From the NCBI RefSeq assembly GCF_020881035.1, contig NZ_JAJITC010000006.1, positions 310,001 to 374,000 of the forward strand: a stretch of DNA of 64,000 nt. The letters are read 5' to 3'. Numbering within the stretch: position 1 is the stretch's first letter; every line of letters begins with the position of its first letter. Source of the stretch: Paraburkholderia translucens. Its GTDB lineage: Bacteria; Pseudomonadota; Gammaproteobacteria; Burkholderiales; Burkholderiaceae. Below the pieces are notes generated by a model. The model searched no databases, was not told the DNA's origin, and worked only from the letters and a program-made list of their open reading frames with translations. Positions 32,358-42,405 of the stretch are shown here, piece after piece. Both the position numbers and the translations under genes were made by a program.

Positions 32358-34364
32358 TCATTTCGAGCCGTCGTCGGCCTGGCGGGGATCGGCGGGGGCA
32401 TCGGGCGAAGCGCTCGCCGCGCCCGCCCCGCCGCCCCCGCCGCCACAGTTGATCTGCACCACCACGCCATCGATCGACACCGGCCCGGCCGCATTGATCG
32501 CGATGCCGGATGGCCCCAGCACGATCGTGTTGCCGCCCGCCTTGAGCGTGAGCGTCACGCCCGCCTCGACGGTCACGTTGGCCTCGCCCTTGATATCGAC
32601 GTTAACACCCGCACCCACCGAAATATTCGCCCCGCTCTTGTGCTGCGTATCGCCGCCGACATCGAGCGAATACTTGCCGCCGATCCGCACGCGCTGGTTG
32701 CCCTGCACGGCATCGCTGCGATTGCCGCCGCAGCGCGCCAGATCGTCGTGTTCGACGATGACATGGCGCTCGTTGCCGATGCGCGTCAGTGCGTCGTGCT
32801 TCACCCAGGTCTCCAGATCGCGCTCGGCATGGAAGAACAGTTGCTCGGCCTCCCTGGTATCGTCGAAGCGCATTTCATTGAAGCCGTTGCCGCCCTTCGT
32901 CGAATTGCTCTTGAGCGTGGTGCGCGCCATCTTCGCGGCGAGTTCGTATGGCGTGGTCTGCGCGGCGTTGTAGACGCTGCCGATCACGAGCGGCTGGTCC
33001 GGGTCGCCCTCGATGAAATGCACCAGCACTTCCTGACCGATGCGCGGCAGGAAGAACGCCCCGTAGCCCTTACCGGCCCACGGCTGCGCGACCCGTACCC
33101 AGCAGCGCTGCAACGACTCGCGCGAAGCCTCCGGCGCAAGCTGTTCCCAATGGAACTGCACCTTGATGCGCCCGTACTTGTCGGTGTGAATCTCTTCGCC
33201 CTTCGGCCCGACGACCACCGCTGTCTGCGGCCCGGCGACGCGCGCTCGCGGGGTACTACGCGCGGCGCGAAATCCGGCGTCGCGCGGCAGTGCCCGAAAC
33301 GCGCAATCGAATACGGGCGGCCGCTCGTGCGGTTCGAGCGTGGACAGATAGTCGTCCGAATTGATCGCGTACTCGGCCGAAACGACGAGGTACTCACGAT
33401 TCTGCTGCTCCAGCGGGTGTCCGCTCAGCCGCACGAGGCCACCCGGCCAGATGGCGCGCGCGGTCGTGCGTGCGCTGACGAACACGTTGGACGCCTGATG
33501 CGCCTCGACATGCGCGCGCGCCAGCCGTTCGGCGTCCTCGTGCTGCGTATAGCCCGGCGCGTGCTCCTGCATCGCATAGACGGCCGGGTCGAACCGCGTG
33601 CTGCGCAACGCCCGCGCGAGCAGACCCTGCTGCGCCGACTGCGACGGCTTTTCGAAGTCGTAGTCATTGATCTCGACGATGCCCGTGGCCACTTCGCCGC
33701 CGGTGGACCATGCATAGACCCACTCGTGCTCGTGCGGCGTGGCCGGATGCGCACGAAACGGGAGCGCCGCGCAATGCGGTGTGGCGCCGTGCACCTGCGA
33801 CGAATCGGTGAGAATCAGCCGATGCTTGCCGCCCCGCTGCTCGAAGAAGTAGTAGATGCCTTCGCGCTCGGCGAGCCGGCTCACGAAATCGAAATCCGTC
33901 TCGCGATACTGTGCGCAATGCTCGAGGCTCGGATACGTCGCCGAGCATTTGTTCTCGAAGTCGATGTGATAGTCGGCCAGTACCTTGCCGATGATCGCGG
34001 GCACGCTCATCTGGTGAAAAAAGCGGCAATGCGACGCACGGGTAAGCAGCCAGAGGCGCGGGCGCACGGTGGCGCGATACATCGCCGGGCGGTTGGGCTG
34101 CGTGCTCGCCGCACGCGCCAGCTCCAACGCCGTGACGATGCCGTTGTACTCCCGCGTGCCGCCGCCAGGAATCTGCAGCGACAGCGAGAAGTCGCTGCCG
34201 AGCATTCTCGCGATGTCGAGATTCGACTGATCGGCGAGCAGCTCGACATTCCATTGCGCGAGCCGCCCGAGTTCCTCAACGCCGCGCATGCGATAGAGCA
34301 CCAGCGCGTTCTTGCCGAGCGCGCAGGTCACCTGCGCGATCCGATCGGTATCGGTGAGCATCAT
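32358..34364 (-). CDS. vgrG: VgrG spike protein
   Basis: This 668-aa VgrG has the gp27-like N-terminal part (residues 1-360, with the hallmark YRETDFDFVSRLAEREGIYYFF). The gp5-like OB fold follows (VVGPKGEEIHTDKYGRIKVQF, SQPWAGKGYGAFFLPRIGQEVLV split by a few residues). After it comes a repetitive beta-helix with DUF2345-like NTIVLGPSGIAINAAGPV. It ends in a short Gly/Ala/Asp-rich tail without an effector domain. It forms the puncturing tip on the Hcp tube and carries the DUF4280 protein encoded just upstream. The frame is open to 34607, but the ATG at 34364 fits the family start. Confidence 0.95.
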   Translation of the reverse strand: MMLTDTDRIAQVTCALGKNALVLYRMRGVEELGRLAQWNVELLADQSNLDIARMLGSDFSLSLQIPGGGTREYNGIVTALELARAASTQPNRPAMYRATVRPRLWLLTRASHCRFFHQMSVPAIIGKVLADYHIDFENKCSATYPSLEHCAQYRETDFDFVSRLAEREGIYYFFEQRGGKHRLILTDSSQVHGATPHCAALPFRAHPATPHEHEWVYAWSTGGEVATGIVEINDYDFEKPSQSAQQGLLARALRSTRFDPAVYAMQEHAPGYTQHEDAERLARAHVEAHQASNVFVSARTTARAIWPGGLVRLSGHPLEQQNREYLVVSAEYAINSDDYLSTLEPHERPPVFDCAFRALPRDAGFRAARSTPRARVAGPQTAVVVGPKGEEIHTDKYGRIKVQFHWEQLAPEASRESLQRCWVRVAQPWAGKGYGAFFLPRIGQEVLVHFIEGDPDQPLVIGSVYNAAQTTPYELAAKMARTTLKSNSTKGGNGFNEMRFDDTREAEQLFFHAERDLETWVKHDALTRIGNERHVIVEHDDLARCGGNRSDAVQGNQRVRIGGKYSLDVGGDTQHKSGANISVGAGVNVDIKGEANVTVEAGVTLTLKAGGNTIVLGPSGIAINAAGPVSIDGVVVQINCGGGGGGAGAASASPDAPADPRQADDGSK

Positions 34365-34378
34365 CGCCGGCCTCGCCG

Positions 34379-34768
34379 TCAGGGAATCTGCGTTTCGCAA
34401 GTCGCGGGATCGACGATCGTCACCACGCCGCCCCAGTTGCACAGGCAGGTGGACACGTTGTCGAGCGACGGCTGGTTGCCGAGCAGCACGTTGAGCGCAC
34501 CGGGCGCCCACGGCGACATGGTCGCGGGAATGCAAGGCATCGGCGTCGGTGTGCCGAGCGCGGCGGCGGTGGCCGCGGCGACCTCCGGATTCGCCTGCGA
34601 GGTGCACATGCCGAACGGCATGATGTTCACGAGCGGCACGTGATCCATGATGTTCGCGGCGAGCGGCCCTTCACAGCGCACCCGGTTCACGGGCAGCACG
34701 ACGAGCGTCGACGGCGTCATGCCGAACGAGCATTCCAATGTCGCGCCCATGCTGACTTGTTGTGGCAT
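34379..34768 (-). CDS. DUF4280 PAAR-like spike-tip protein
   Basis: This 129-aa protein starts MPQQVSMGATLECSFGMTPS. It has the DUF4280 features: VPLVNIMPFGMC near the middle and WAPGALNVLLGNQPSLDN late, with several conserved cysteines. DUF4280 (PAAR-like) proteins cap the VgrG trimer. It sits between tssH and vgrG inside the main operon, 14 bp before vgrG. It has no toxin extension, so cargo must be recruited non-covalently, for example by the DUF4123 adaptor of the effector module at 21-23 kb. Confidence 0.88.
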   Translation of the reverse strand: MPQQVSMGATLECSFGMTPSTLVVLPVNRVRCEGPLAANIMDHVPLVNIMPFGMCTSQANPEVAAATAAALGTPTPMPCIPATMSPWAPGALNVLLGNQPSLDNVSTCLCNWGGVVTIVDPATCETQIP

Positions 34769-34792
34769 GGCTGGCTCCTTGTCAGATGTCGG

Positions 34793-37399
34793 TTAGTCGA
34801 AGGCATAGGTAAAGTCGCCGTCGCACACGCCGACTTCGACTTTCCCGACCGTGCGGCCCTCGACCAGACGGCCGAGGAATTCCCTGCTCACTCGCGGCAG
34901 CAGCGTGTTGGTGAGGATCGCGTCGATCATCCGGCCACCGCTCGCGAGTTCCGTGCAGCGTCGCGCGATCTGGCCGACCACCGCGTCGTTGTAGTCGAAG
35001 CTCACGCGATACTGCTGCGCGATACGCCGGCCGATGCGCGCGAGTTGCAGGCGGATCACCGCATCGAGCATCGCGTCGTCGAGCGGGTAATACGGGATCA
35101 CCGCGACGCGTCCGAGCAACGCGGGAGGAAACGCTTCGAGGAGCGGCGTGCGCAGTGCTCGCGCGATCTCTTCCGGCGCCGGCGCCTCGCGCCCGCCGCC
35201 GCACAGATGCGTGATCAGTTCGGTGCCGACGTTGGTGGTGAGCAGGATCAGCGTGTTGCTGAAATCGATCTCGCGGCCTTCGCCGTCTTCCATGCGGCCC
35301 TTGTCGAAGACCTGAAAGAAGAGCTTGTGCACATCCGGGTGGGCCTTCTCGAATTCGTCGAGCAGCACGACGCTGTAGGGACGCCGCCGCACCGCCTCGG
35401 TGAGCACGCCGCCCTCGCCATAGCCGACGTATCCCGGCGGCGCGCCCTTGAGCAGCGACGCCGTATGCGCCTCCTGGTATTCGCTCATGTTCACGGTGAT
35501 GATGTTGTCTTCGCCGCCATACAGCGCCTCGGCAAGTGCGAGCGCGGTTTCGGTCTTGCCGACCCCCGAGGTGCCCGCCAGCATGAACACGCCGACCGGC
35601 TTGCAAGGATCGTCGAGCCCTGCGCGCGCGGTCTGCACGCGGCGCGCGATCATCTCCATCGCGTGACGCTGCCCGACGATGCGGCGGTTCAGCGTCGCCG
35701 CCAGATCGAGCACACTCGCGGCTTCGTCGCGAACCATGCGGCCGACCGGAATGCCGGTCCAGTCCTGCACTACCGACGCGACCGCGTGCGCATCCACGCT
35801 CGGCAAAATGAGCGGCGCTTCGCCCTGACGTTCTGCCAGCTCAGCGGTCAACGCCTGCAATTCGGCGGGCGTCGCAACCTCGCCACCCTCCTCGATGGCC
35901 CGCCGCAACGCGAGGATGCGCACGACCAGCGCGCGCTCCGCTTCCCAGCGCGCGGTGAGATCGGCGAGGCGCGCGCGCTCCGCATCAAGACGCGCCGCGA
36001 CATCGGCGGCGCGTTCCCGCGTGTCGATGCCAAGCGCCGCTTCGCGCGTGACGATCTCGCTTTCGGTCTGCCATGTCTCGATGCGCCGCTTCGCATCGTC
36101 GATGGCGGGCGGCAGCGCCTGCTGGCTCACCGCGACGCGTGCACAGGCCGTGTCGAGCAGGCTCACCGCCTTGTCGGGCAACTGGCGCGCCGGGATGAAG
36201 CGATGTGAGAGCTTCACGGCGGCCTCCAGCGCCTCGTCGAGCACCTGGACGCCGTGATGCTGTTCCATCTTGCCCACGAGGCCGCGCATCATCGCGATCG
36301 CGCCTGCCTCGGAAGGCTCCGGCACCTTGACCACCTGGAAGCGCCGCGTGAGCGCCGGGTCCTTCTCGATGTGCTTCTTGTATTCGACCCACGTCGTCGC
36401 GGCGATGGTGCGCAGTGTGCCGCGTGCGAGCGCAGGCTTGAGCAGGTTGGCGGCATCGCCGGTGCCGGCCGCGCCGCCCGCGCCGACCAGCGTATGCGCT
36501 TCGTCGATGAAAAGAATCACCGGTTTTGGCGACGCCTGCACCTGCTCGATCACCTGCTTGAGCCGGTTTTCGAACTCGCCTTTGACGCTCGCGCCCGCCT
36601 GCAGCAGACCGACGTCGAGCGTGCGCACGACGGCCTCGCGCAAGGCCGGAGGCACCTCGCCCGCGACGACACGCTGCGCGAAACCTTCCACCACCGCCGT
36701 CTTGCCGACGCCTGCCTCGCCCGTGAGGATCGGATTGTTCTGGCGCCGGCGCATCAGAATGTCGATGACCTGACGAATCTCGATGTCGCGTCCAACGATG
36801 GGATCCAACTTGCCCTCGCGTGCCTCGGCGGTGAGATCGACCGTATAGCGGCTGAGCGCGTCCTGCTGACCGGACGGTGCGAGCACGGGCGCCACCGGCT
36901 CATCGGCGCTGGCGGCATGCGCTTCAGGTGAACCTTCGAGCAGCGCGTCGAAGCGGCCGGACAGCGCATCGAAGCTGATTTTCTCGAACTGACGCGAAAG
37001 CGCGTAAAGCGCATTGCGCAGGTTTGGCGTGCGCAACATGCCGATCACGAGATGTCCGGTGCGCACCTTCGCGGCATTGAACATCAGCGAACCGAACACC
37101 CAGCCGCGCTCGACCGTTTCGTCGACCTGTGCGGAGATGTCGGAAACAGAGGTGGCGCCGCGCGGCAGACGATCGAGCGCGGCTGTCAGATCGCGTTCGA
37201 GCGCGGCCTCGTCCAGCTCGAAATGACGCACGAGGCGCCGCAAATCCGAATCCGCCGCGAGCAGGATCTGATGCACCCAGTGCGCCAGCTCGACATAGGG
37301 ATTGCCGCGCAGCTTGCAGAACGCGGCGCCGTTTTCGATCGCGCGATAGGCAAGCGGATCGAGCTTGCCGAACAGCGCGACGCGGCTGATCTCAGTCAT
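34793..37399 (-). CDS. tssH: TssH (ClpV) sheath-disassembly ATPase
   Basis: This 868-aa AAA+ protein has a Clp N-terminal domain (1-150), a first ATPase domain with Walker A GEAGVGKTAVVEG, a coiled middle domain (about 410-520) and a second ATPase domain with GTSGVGKTETALALAE and the VVLLDEFEKAHPDV Walker B. The N-terminus is of the ClpV type, starting SRVALFGKLDPLAYRAIEN, and not of the ClpB type. ClpV extracts TssC from contracted sheaths to recycle them. The gene overlaps the end of tssG by eight bases. Confidence 0.95.
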   Translation of the reverse strand: MTEISRVALFGKLDPLAYRAIENGAAFCKLRGNPYVELAHWVHQILLAADSDLRRLVRHFELDEAALERDLTAALDRLPRGATSVSDISAQVDETVERGWVFGSLMFNAAKVRTGHLVIGMLRTPNLRNALYALSRQFEKISFDALSGRFDALLEGSPEAHAASADEPVAPVLAPSGQQDALSRYTVDLTAEAREGKLDPIVGRDIEIRQVIDILMRRRQNNPILTGEAGVGKTAVVEGFAQRVVAGEVPPALREAVVRTLDVGLLQAGASVKGEFENRLKQVIEQVQASPKPVILFIDEAHTLVGAGGAAGTGDAANLLKPALARGTLRTIAATTWVEYKKHIEKDPALTRRFQVVKVPEPSEAGAIAMMRGLVGKMEQHHGVQVLDEALEAAVKLSHRFIPARQLPDKAVSLLDTACARVAVSQQALPPAIDDAKRRIETWQTESEIVTREAALGIDTRERAADVAARLDAERARLADLTARWEAERALVVRILALRRAIEEGGEVATPAELQALTAELAERQGEAPLILPSVDAHAVASVVQDWTGIPVGRMVRDEAASVLDLAATLNRRIVGQRHAMEMIARRVQTARAGLDDPCKPVGVFMLAGTSGVGKTETALALAEALYGGEDNIITVNMSEYQEAHTASLLKGAPPGYVGYGEGGVLTEAVRRRPYSVVLLDEFEKAHPDVHKLFFQVFDKGRMEDGEGREIDFSNTLILLTTNVGTELITHLCGGGREAPAPEEIARALRTPLLEAFPPALLGRVAVIPYYPLDDAMLDAVIRLQLARIGRRIAQQYRVSFDYNDAVVGQIARRCTELASGGRMIDAILTNTLLPRVSREFLGRLVEGRTVGKVEVGVCDGDFTYAFD

Positions 37400-38450
37400 G
37401 TGAACTCTCCTTGCGATGGCTCGCTCCCGCCTGCGCGGCGATCACGACCCGATGGTTGTCATGGACCGGCGCGCCGCTCGTGAGCCAGGTGTTCCAGCCG
37501 AGGCGTGAGCCGGTCGTGGCCACGTTCGCGGCTGCGTTCGTGGCCGTCCCTTGCAGGCGCAGTGCGGGCACCTCGTCGCGCTTCAGATGCAGCGTCAGGT
37601 CCCAGTCGAGCGGATCGCGCACGTAGTTGCGCACCCAGTCGACGAGCTTCGGGAGGCTCTGCCCGCCCGGCAGGAAGCGGACGAAGTCGGCGTAGCCGAG
37701 CGGTCCGATCGCAATGCGGAACTTGTGCTGGCAGTCCCACACCCGCGTGCCGACGACCGTCGATACACCGAGCCGCGCGCCGCCAAGACGCGTGCGGGCG
37801 TCCTCCGGCAGCGCGATCCAGTGGCCGCGCCATGGCTCGATCGACACGTTCACACCGAAGAAGCGCGCGAGAATCAAGCGCAGACCGTCCGCGTGGCGCG
37901 TCGGCGCGGCGAGCACGCCCGCGAAGTGACGCTTGGCGGCATCAGGCACGGCGTCGCGATCGGCGAGCGCGGGCGCGCCCAAACCGAACAGGCTGCCGAC
38001 GTAAGCCGCGAACCGATCGTCGCCCGGCCGCTCGGCGCTCACGACCGGCTGGGCGTCGGCCCACGCGCGATAGAACAGCGACAGCATCCGGTGATGGAAC
38101 ACGTCGAGAAAGCGCGCGAGCGTCGGATCGTTCGCGTTGCGGGCGCGATCGCGCACATAGGCGGTCAGATGGGTCGGTAGCGGGCCGTTCGGTCCGAGCA
38201 GGCCGAGAAAATTCACCGCGAGGCGGCCGGGCTGCCCGCCCTCGCCCGGCACGTAGTCGCCGAGCGTGGTCGGATGGAAGATCAGCTCGGTATCTTGCGA
38301 CAGGCGTACGGCGTCGTCGCGCGCGGCCAGCGACCGGCCAAGGCGCGGGCGCTCGGCATGCGCGCGCTCGATCAGCCGCAGCGCCTGAAAGAAGTCGAAG
38401 CGACGAGCGTCGCGCGCAAGCACGCCGTCGATGGTCAAAGCGTCGCGCAT
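37392..38450 (-). CDS. tssG: TssG baseplate protein
   Basis: This 352-aa TssG (ImpH/VasB, DUF1305) protein has the typical FDFFQALRLIERAHAERPRLG opening block, then NFLGLLGPNGPLPTHLT, FLDVFHHRMLSLFYRAW and FRIAIGPLGYADFVRFLPGG. The start at 38450 (MRDALTIDG) is chosen for family length, and further upstream the frame merely shadows tssF. TssG bridges TssF, TssE and TssK in each baseplate wedge. It overlaps tssF by 16 bases and tssH by eight, consistent with one tightly coupled operon. Confidence 0.94.
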   Translation of the reverse strand: MRDALTIDGVLARDARRFDFFQALRLIERAHAERPRLGRSLAARDDAVRLSQDTELIFHPTTLGDYVPGEGGQPGRLAVNFLGLLGPNGPLPTHLTAYVRDRARNANDPTLARFLDVFHHRMLSLFYRAWADAQPVVSAERPGDDRFAAYVGSLFGLGAPALADRDAVPDAAKRHFAGVLAAPTRHADGLRLILARFFGVNVSIEPWRGHWIALPEDARTRLGGARLGVSTVVGTRVWDCQHKFRIAIGPLGYADFVRFLPGGQSLPKLVDWVRNYVRDPLDWDLTLHLKRDEVPALRLQGTATNAAANVATTGSRLGWNTWLTSGAPVHDNHRVVIAAQAGASHRKESSHD

Positions 38451-40324
38451 CTTCCGGTCCTCGCTGGCCACTGCATGATCGGACCACGCGCGAGCGTCGC
38501 GACGTGAGTTTCGGTGAACGAATTGATCGACACGTATTGCGCGAAGAATTGCGCGAGCACCGCGCCGAGCAGGAACGCGCTCGCGCCCTCGAACGCGGCG
38601 TCGTCGAAGCGCAGCGTGATCGCGAGGCCGCGCCCGTAGACGATCGGCCCCGGCGAAGGCAAGCGCCGCACGACAGGCGCGCACGACACCGAGCGCAGCC
38701 CCTCCACCTGCCGGTGCGCGGCGGCGTCATCGGCCGGGCAGTACAGCGTGAGCAGTTCGCGCAGCGCGCGGGCGCCTTCCTGCTCGTTCGTATCGACGAG
38801 CGACGCGTAGTTCAGCGACAGATGATCGAGCAGCCGCCATGCAGCCGGTCCCTCGGCGAACGACGGCAGCGGCCGGCTCGGCCCCGCGACGCAGCGCACG
38901 GCGGTGACGGGCGCTTCGGCATCGAGCGTGAAGTCGGTCGAGCCCGCGCCGAGCGGCATCGACAGCGGCAGGTCGCGGTTCGTGCACCACGCGCTGATGC
39001 CGAGCTGATGCACTTCGCCGCCCTGCGGCGCACTCGCCGCATCGACCAGCGCGATGAACGCTTCGCTGCCGAGGTAGCTGCTGCGCGCGCCATTCTGCTG
39101 CTGCCGCGCCGACGCGCGTCGCGCCTCACGGCGCAACTGATAGAACGCGCCGCCCTCGCCCGGCGTGTCGAGGTCCTTCGCGCAGTGGAACGGCCGGTAT
39201 TGCTGCTGCGCGCCCGTGCCGTAGCCGGTGACTTCTTCGATCTGATGGATTTCGTAGTCCATCGGCCGCGTGCGGTCGACGACGATGTGATGCTCGAACG
39301 CCGCTTCCGACAGCACGACGCGGTCGGTGCGGCGGCGAAACAGGTTGATGGCGGGCGTGCAGTCGAGCGCGAAATTCGCTGCATCGACGCTACGTTCGAG
39401 CGACGCGTCCGCCTGACCGAGCAGGATCACGATCTCCGCGTCCTGGCCGCGGCAATGACGCAGCGCGCCGCGCAATCCGGCCAGTTCGACGAACATGAAA
39501 CGCGGCGCGAAGGCGAAGTACTCCTGCAGCAGCCGGTAGCCGTCGAACGATTGCTTGCCGACCGGCAGCAGCGCTTCGTCCTCGGCGAAGCCGAGCGGCC
39601 GCAATGCGCTCTTCGGCAACAGGCCGAGCGTGGCCGCCGCGTTCGCGCCATTGCCGGGCTGCATCACCGCGACGCCGACGCAATGCGCGAGCAGCCGCTC
39701 GTGCAGCCGTGCCGGCAGGCCGTCGGGGCCGCGCAGATAGAGCGGGAGGCGATCAAGCGAGAGACGGTCGAAGCCGAGCGAGCCGGTCGCGCGCAGCCGC
39801 AGGCGCAATCCCGCCTTGACGCCCGCAGGCAACGACGGCGACGACGCGTTGAGCGAACCCGCATGCGTGAAGAACTTCGCGTGCGCGATCTCGATTGGCC
39901 AAAGCGTCAGCGTATGCGCGGTGCGGTATTCGCAGCGCGTCGACGCGGACTTGTCGAGCATGCTGCGCAGCGCCGTATGGCGCGGCACGACGATCCCGTC
40001 AGCGCTGGCGGCGAGTTGCGGATTCGCGTGGTCCGCCTGAAGCTGGACGACCGCCATCGACGGCGTCGGCGCCAGATAGTGCGGATACGCCAGTTCCAGC
40101 AGATGCTGCGTGAAGCGCGGAAACTCGGCTTCGAGCTTCATCCGCACGCGCGCGGCGAGAAAGCTGAAGCCCTCCAGCAACCGTTCGACATACGGGTCTG
40201 CGCATTCGACGCCATCGAGTGCGAGCCGCCCGGCGATCTTCGGAAATGCGGCGGCGAATTCGCCGCCCATCTCCCGTACGTGCTGGAGCTCCTGGCTGTA
40301 GTACTTGAGGAACTCGGGGTTCAT
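38435..40324 (-). CDS. tssF: TssF baseplate protein
   Basis: This 629-aa TssF (ImpG/VasA, DUF879) protein starts MNPEFLKYYSQELQHVREMG, with the usual KIAGRLALDGVECADPYVERLLEGF split across the first 80 residues. The ATG at 40324 overlaps the tssE stop by four bases. Later family blocks include FVELAGLRGAL, IEEVTGYGTGA and the C-terminal LGAVLAQFFAQYVSINSF. TssF builds the wedge core with TssG and contacts the VgrG hub. Its length is normal for the family. Confidence 0.95.
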   Translation of the reverse strand: MNPEFLKYYSQELQHVREMGGEFAAAFPKIAGRLALDGVECADPYVERLLEGFSFLAARVRMKLEAEFPRFTQHLLELAYPHYLAPTPSMAVVQLQADHANPQLAASADGIVVPRHTALRSMLDKSASTRCEYRTAHTLTLWPIEIAHAKFFTHAGSLNASSPSLPAGVKAGLRLRLRATGSLGFDRLSLDRLPLYLRGPDGLPARLHERLLAHCVGVAVMQPGNGANAAATLGLLPKSALRPLGFAEDEALLPVGKQSFDGYRLLQEYFAFAPRFMFVELAGLRGALRHCRGQDAEIVILLGQADASLERSVDAANFALDCTPAINLFRRRTDRVVLSEAAFEHHIVVDRTRPMDYEIHQIEEVTGYGTGAQQQYRPFHCAKDLDTPGEGGAFYQLRREARRASARQQQNGARSSYLGSEAFIALVDAASAPQGGEVHQLGISAWCTNRDLPLSMPLGAGSTDFTLDAEAPVTAVRCVAGPSRPLPSFAEGPAAWRLLDHLSLNYASLVDTNEQEGARALRELLTLYCPADDAAAHRQVEGLRSVSCAPVVRRLPSPGPIVYGRGLAITLRFDDAAFEGASAFLLGAVLAQFFAQYVSINSFTETHVATLARGPIMQWPARTGRCATL

Positions 40325-40860
40325 GCCCGCTGCTCCCCGGCCGATGCGGCGCGCGTGGACGATGCATCGAAAACGCGCGCCTCGCCCGCTTCGAGATCCA
40401 GTTCCGTGCGCAGGAAAAGTCGCTCGGGATACGGCTGCGACCACAAGTCAGCCTCGATCTCGAAGCGGATCACATGGCTACCTTTCGTACCCTTCGCATC
40501 GTCGATCGCCGTCACGCGCACCGATTCGCGCGCGAGCCGCGGCTCGAAGGCCCACAAGGCGTCGCGAATCAGGCGCTCCAGCGTACCCGCCGTGAGCGCG
40601 GCAACGTCGCGCCCGGCGAGGTCCGGCAGACCGTAGTTGAGCACCGACGTCGCGACATGCGGCAAGTCCGCCCCGTCCGAGCCCGCCCCGAGAGCGCTCG
40701 CGTTCAGCAGCCAGCCGATGTCGCGCTGCACGCTGTCGCGCAGCGCACGCGCCGAGATCACGCGACGCTCGCGGGATTCGTGACGCACGTGCGGTTCGAG
40801 ATCGGTCAGGCGGTCCAGCAACGAAGGCTGCAGGCGGTCCCGGGCAGAAGGTTCGTACAT
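40321..40860 (-). CDS. tssE: TssE gp25-like baseplate protein
   Basis: This 179-aa protein starts MYEPSARDRLQPSLLDRLTD, the usual TssE opening (PSLLDRLTD). The gp25-like core follows, with LNYGLPDLAGRD and LERLIRDALWAFEPRL, where ExR-type residues stabilise the sheath-baseplate contact. Conserved VIRFEIEADLWSQPYPERLFLRTELD comes near the end, in two strands. It lies 38 bp after tssC. A GGAGAG site supports the ATG at 40860. Confidence 0.93.
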   Translation of the reverse strand: MYEPSARDRLQPSLLDRLTDLEPHVRHESRERRVISARALRDSVQRDIGWLLNASALGAGSDGADLPHVATSVLNYGLPDLAGRDVAALTAGTLERLIRDALWAFEPRLARESVRVTAIDDAKGTKGSHVIRFEIEADLWSQPYPERLFLRTELDLEAGEARVFDASSTRAASAGEQRA

Positions 40861-40898
40861 GAGCGGCTCTCCAGCAGGATCAGTGGGCGCGACGGTGC

Positions 40899-42401
40899 TC
40901 AGGCGGTCTTCGCGCTCGGCAGCTTCGACACGAGCCGCAACGACACCGTGAGACCTTCTAGCTGGTAATGCGGGCGCAGGTAGAACTTCGACGTGTAGTA
41001 GCCCGGATTGCCCTCCACTTCCTCCACGACGACCTGCGCGTCGGCGAGCGGCTTGCGCGCCTTGGTGTCGTCGGAGGAGTGGGTGGGGTCGCCGTCGACG
41101 TACTGGAGAATCCAGTTCTGCAGCCAGCGCTCCATGTCGTCGCGCTCCCTGAACGAGCCGAGCTTGTCGCGCACGATGCACTTCAGGTAGTGCGCGAAGC
41201 GGCAGCACGCGAACAGATACGGCAGCCGCGCCGCGAGATTCGCGTTGGCGGTGGCGTCCGGGTCCTCGTATTCGGCCGGCTTGTGCAGCGACTGCGCGCC
41301 GATGAATGCCGCGAAGTCCGAGTTCTTCTTGTGCACGAGCGGCATGAAACCGTTCTTGGCGAGCTCGGCCTCGCGCCGGTCGCTGATGGCGATCTCGGTC
41401 GGGCACTTCATGTCGACGCCGCCGTCGTCGGTCGGGAACGCGTGTACCGGCAGCCCCTCCACCGCGCCGCCCGATTCGACGCCGCGGATGCGCGAGCACC
41501 AGCCGGACATCTTGAACGAGCGTGTGATGTTCGTCGCCATTGCATACGATGCGTTCGCCCACGCGTACTTGCTGCTGTTCGCGCCCGCGGTGTCTTCCTC
41601 GAAATCGAACGCCTCGACCGGGTCGGTCTTCGCGCCGTAGGGTGCGCGCGCGAGAAAGCGCGGCATCGCAAGGCCGATGTAGCGCGAATCTTCCGAATCA
41701 CGCAGCGAGCGCCACGCGGCATGCTCGGGGGTCTGGAAGATCTTGGTCAGGTCGCGCGGATTCGCGAGTTCCTGCCAGGATTCCATCAAGAGCGCAGCCG
41801 GGTCCGCGCCCGCGATGAACGGCGCGTGCGCCGCCGCCGCGATCTTCGCGATCTGCGTCAGCAGATCGACATCGGGGCCGCTGTGATCGAAGTAGTAATC
41901 CGCGACCAGCGCGCCGTAGGGCTCGCCGCCGAACTGGCCATACTCTTCCTCGTAGAGCTTCTTGAACAGCGGGCTCTGGTCCCACGCGACGCCGCGGTAC
42001 TTCTTCAGCGTCTTGTGCAGTTCCGCCTTGGAGATGTTCAGCACGCGGATCTTGAGCGACTCGTCGGTCTCCGTGTTGTTCACGAGGTAATGCAGGCCGC
42101 GCCATGCGCTCTCGACCTTCTGGAACGGCTCGCTGTGCAGGATGAGGTTGATCTGGCCGGTGAGGGCCTGGTCGATCTGCGCGATCAGCGCCTCGATGCT
42201 CGCGAGGACATCGCCGGAAATCACGCCGGTGTCGCGCAACGCCTGCTCGGCGAGCGTGCGCACGGCGTTCGCGACTGCGTCGCGGGCATGCTCGGACTTC
42301 GGCTTGAATTCCTTTTGCAGCAGCGCCGAGAAATCGTCGAGTTCGGGCGCTGCTTCGATCACAGACTCGCTCGTCTGTTGCTGAATGCTGAAATCGTTCA
42401 T
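40899..42401 (-). CDS. tssC: TssC sheath large subunit
   Basis: This 500-aa TssC (VipB/ImpC) protein contains the family blocks RTLAEQALRDTGVISGD, SAWRGLHYLVNNTETD, MRFLARAPYG-like PRFLARAPYGAKTDPVE and the C-terminal EEVEGNPGYYTSKFYLRPHYQLEGL. With TssB it polymerises into the contractile sheath around the Hcp tube. It begins four bases after the tssB stop, so the two subunits are made together. It is the most conserved gene of the cluster and a good marker for subtype phylogeny. Confidence 0.97.
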   Translation of the reverse strand: MNDFSIQQQTSESVIEAAPELDDFSALLQKEFKPKSEHARDAVANAVRTLAEQALRDTGVISGDVLASIEALIAQIDQALTGQINLILHSEPFQKVESAWRGLHYLVNNTETDESLKIRVLNISKAELHKTLKKYRGVAWDQSPLFKKLYEEEYGQFGGEPYGALVADYYFDHSGPDVDLLTQIAKIAAAAHAPFIAGADPAALLMESWQELANPRDLTKIFQTPEHAAWRSLRDSEDSRYIGLAMPRFLARAPYGAKTDPVEAFDFEEDTAGANSSKYAWANASYAMATNITRSFKMSGWCSRIRGVESGGAVEGLPVHAFPTDDGGVDMKCPTEIAISDRREAELAKNGFMPLVHKKNSDFAAFIGAQSLHKPAEYEDPDATANANLAARLPYLFACCRFAHYLKCIVRDKLGSFRERDDMERWLQNWILQYVDGDPTHSSDDTKARKPLADAQVVVEEVEGNPGYYTSKFYLRPHYQLEGLTVSLRLVSKLPSAKTA

Positions 42402-42405
42402 TGCG

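Noticed and set aside
32358..34364. C-terminal toxin extension on VgrG
   Set aside because: After the beta-helix only a Gly/Ala/Asp-rich tail of about 30 residues remains, so this is not an evolved VgrG.
37505..40636. A continuous plus-strand frame of more than 1000 codons opposite tssG and tssF
   Set aside because: Arg/Ala/Gln-rich low-complexity product with no domain, produced by third-position GC bias of the real minus-strand genes, which match TssG and TssF throughout.
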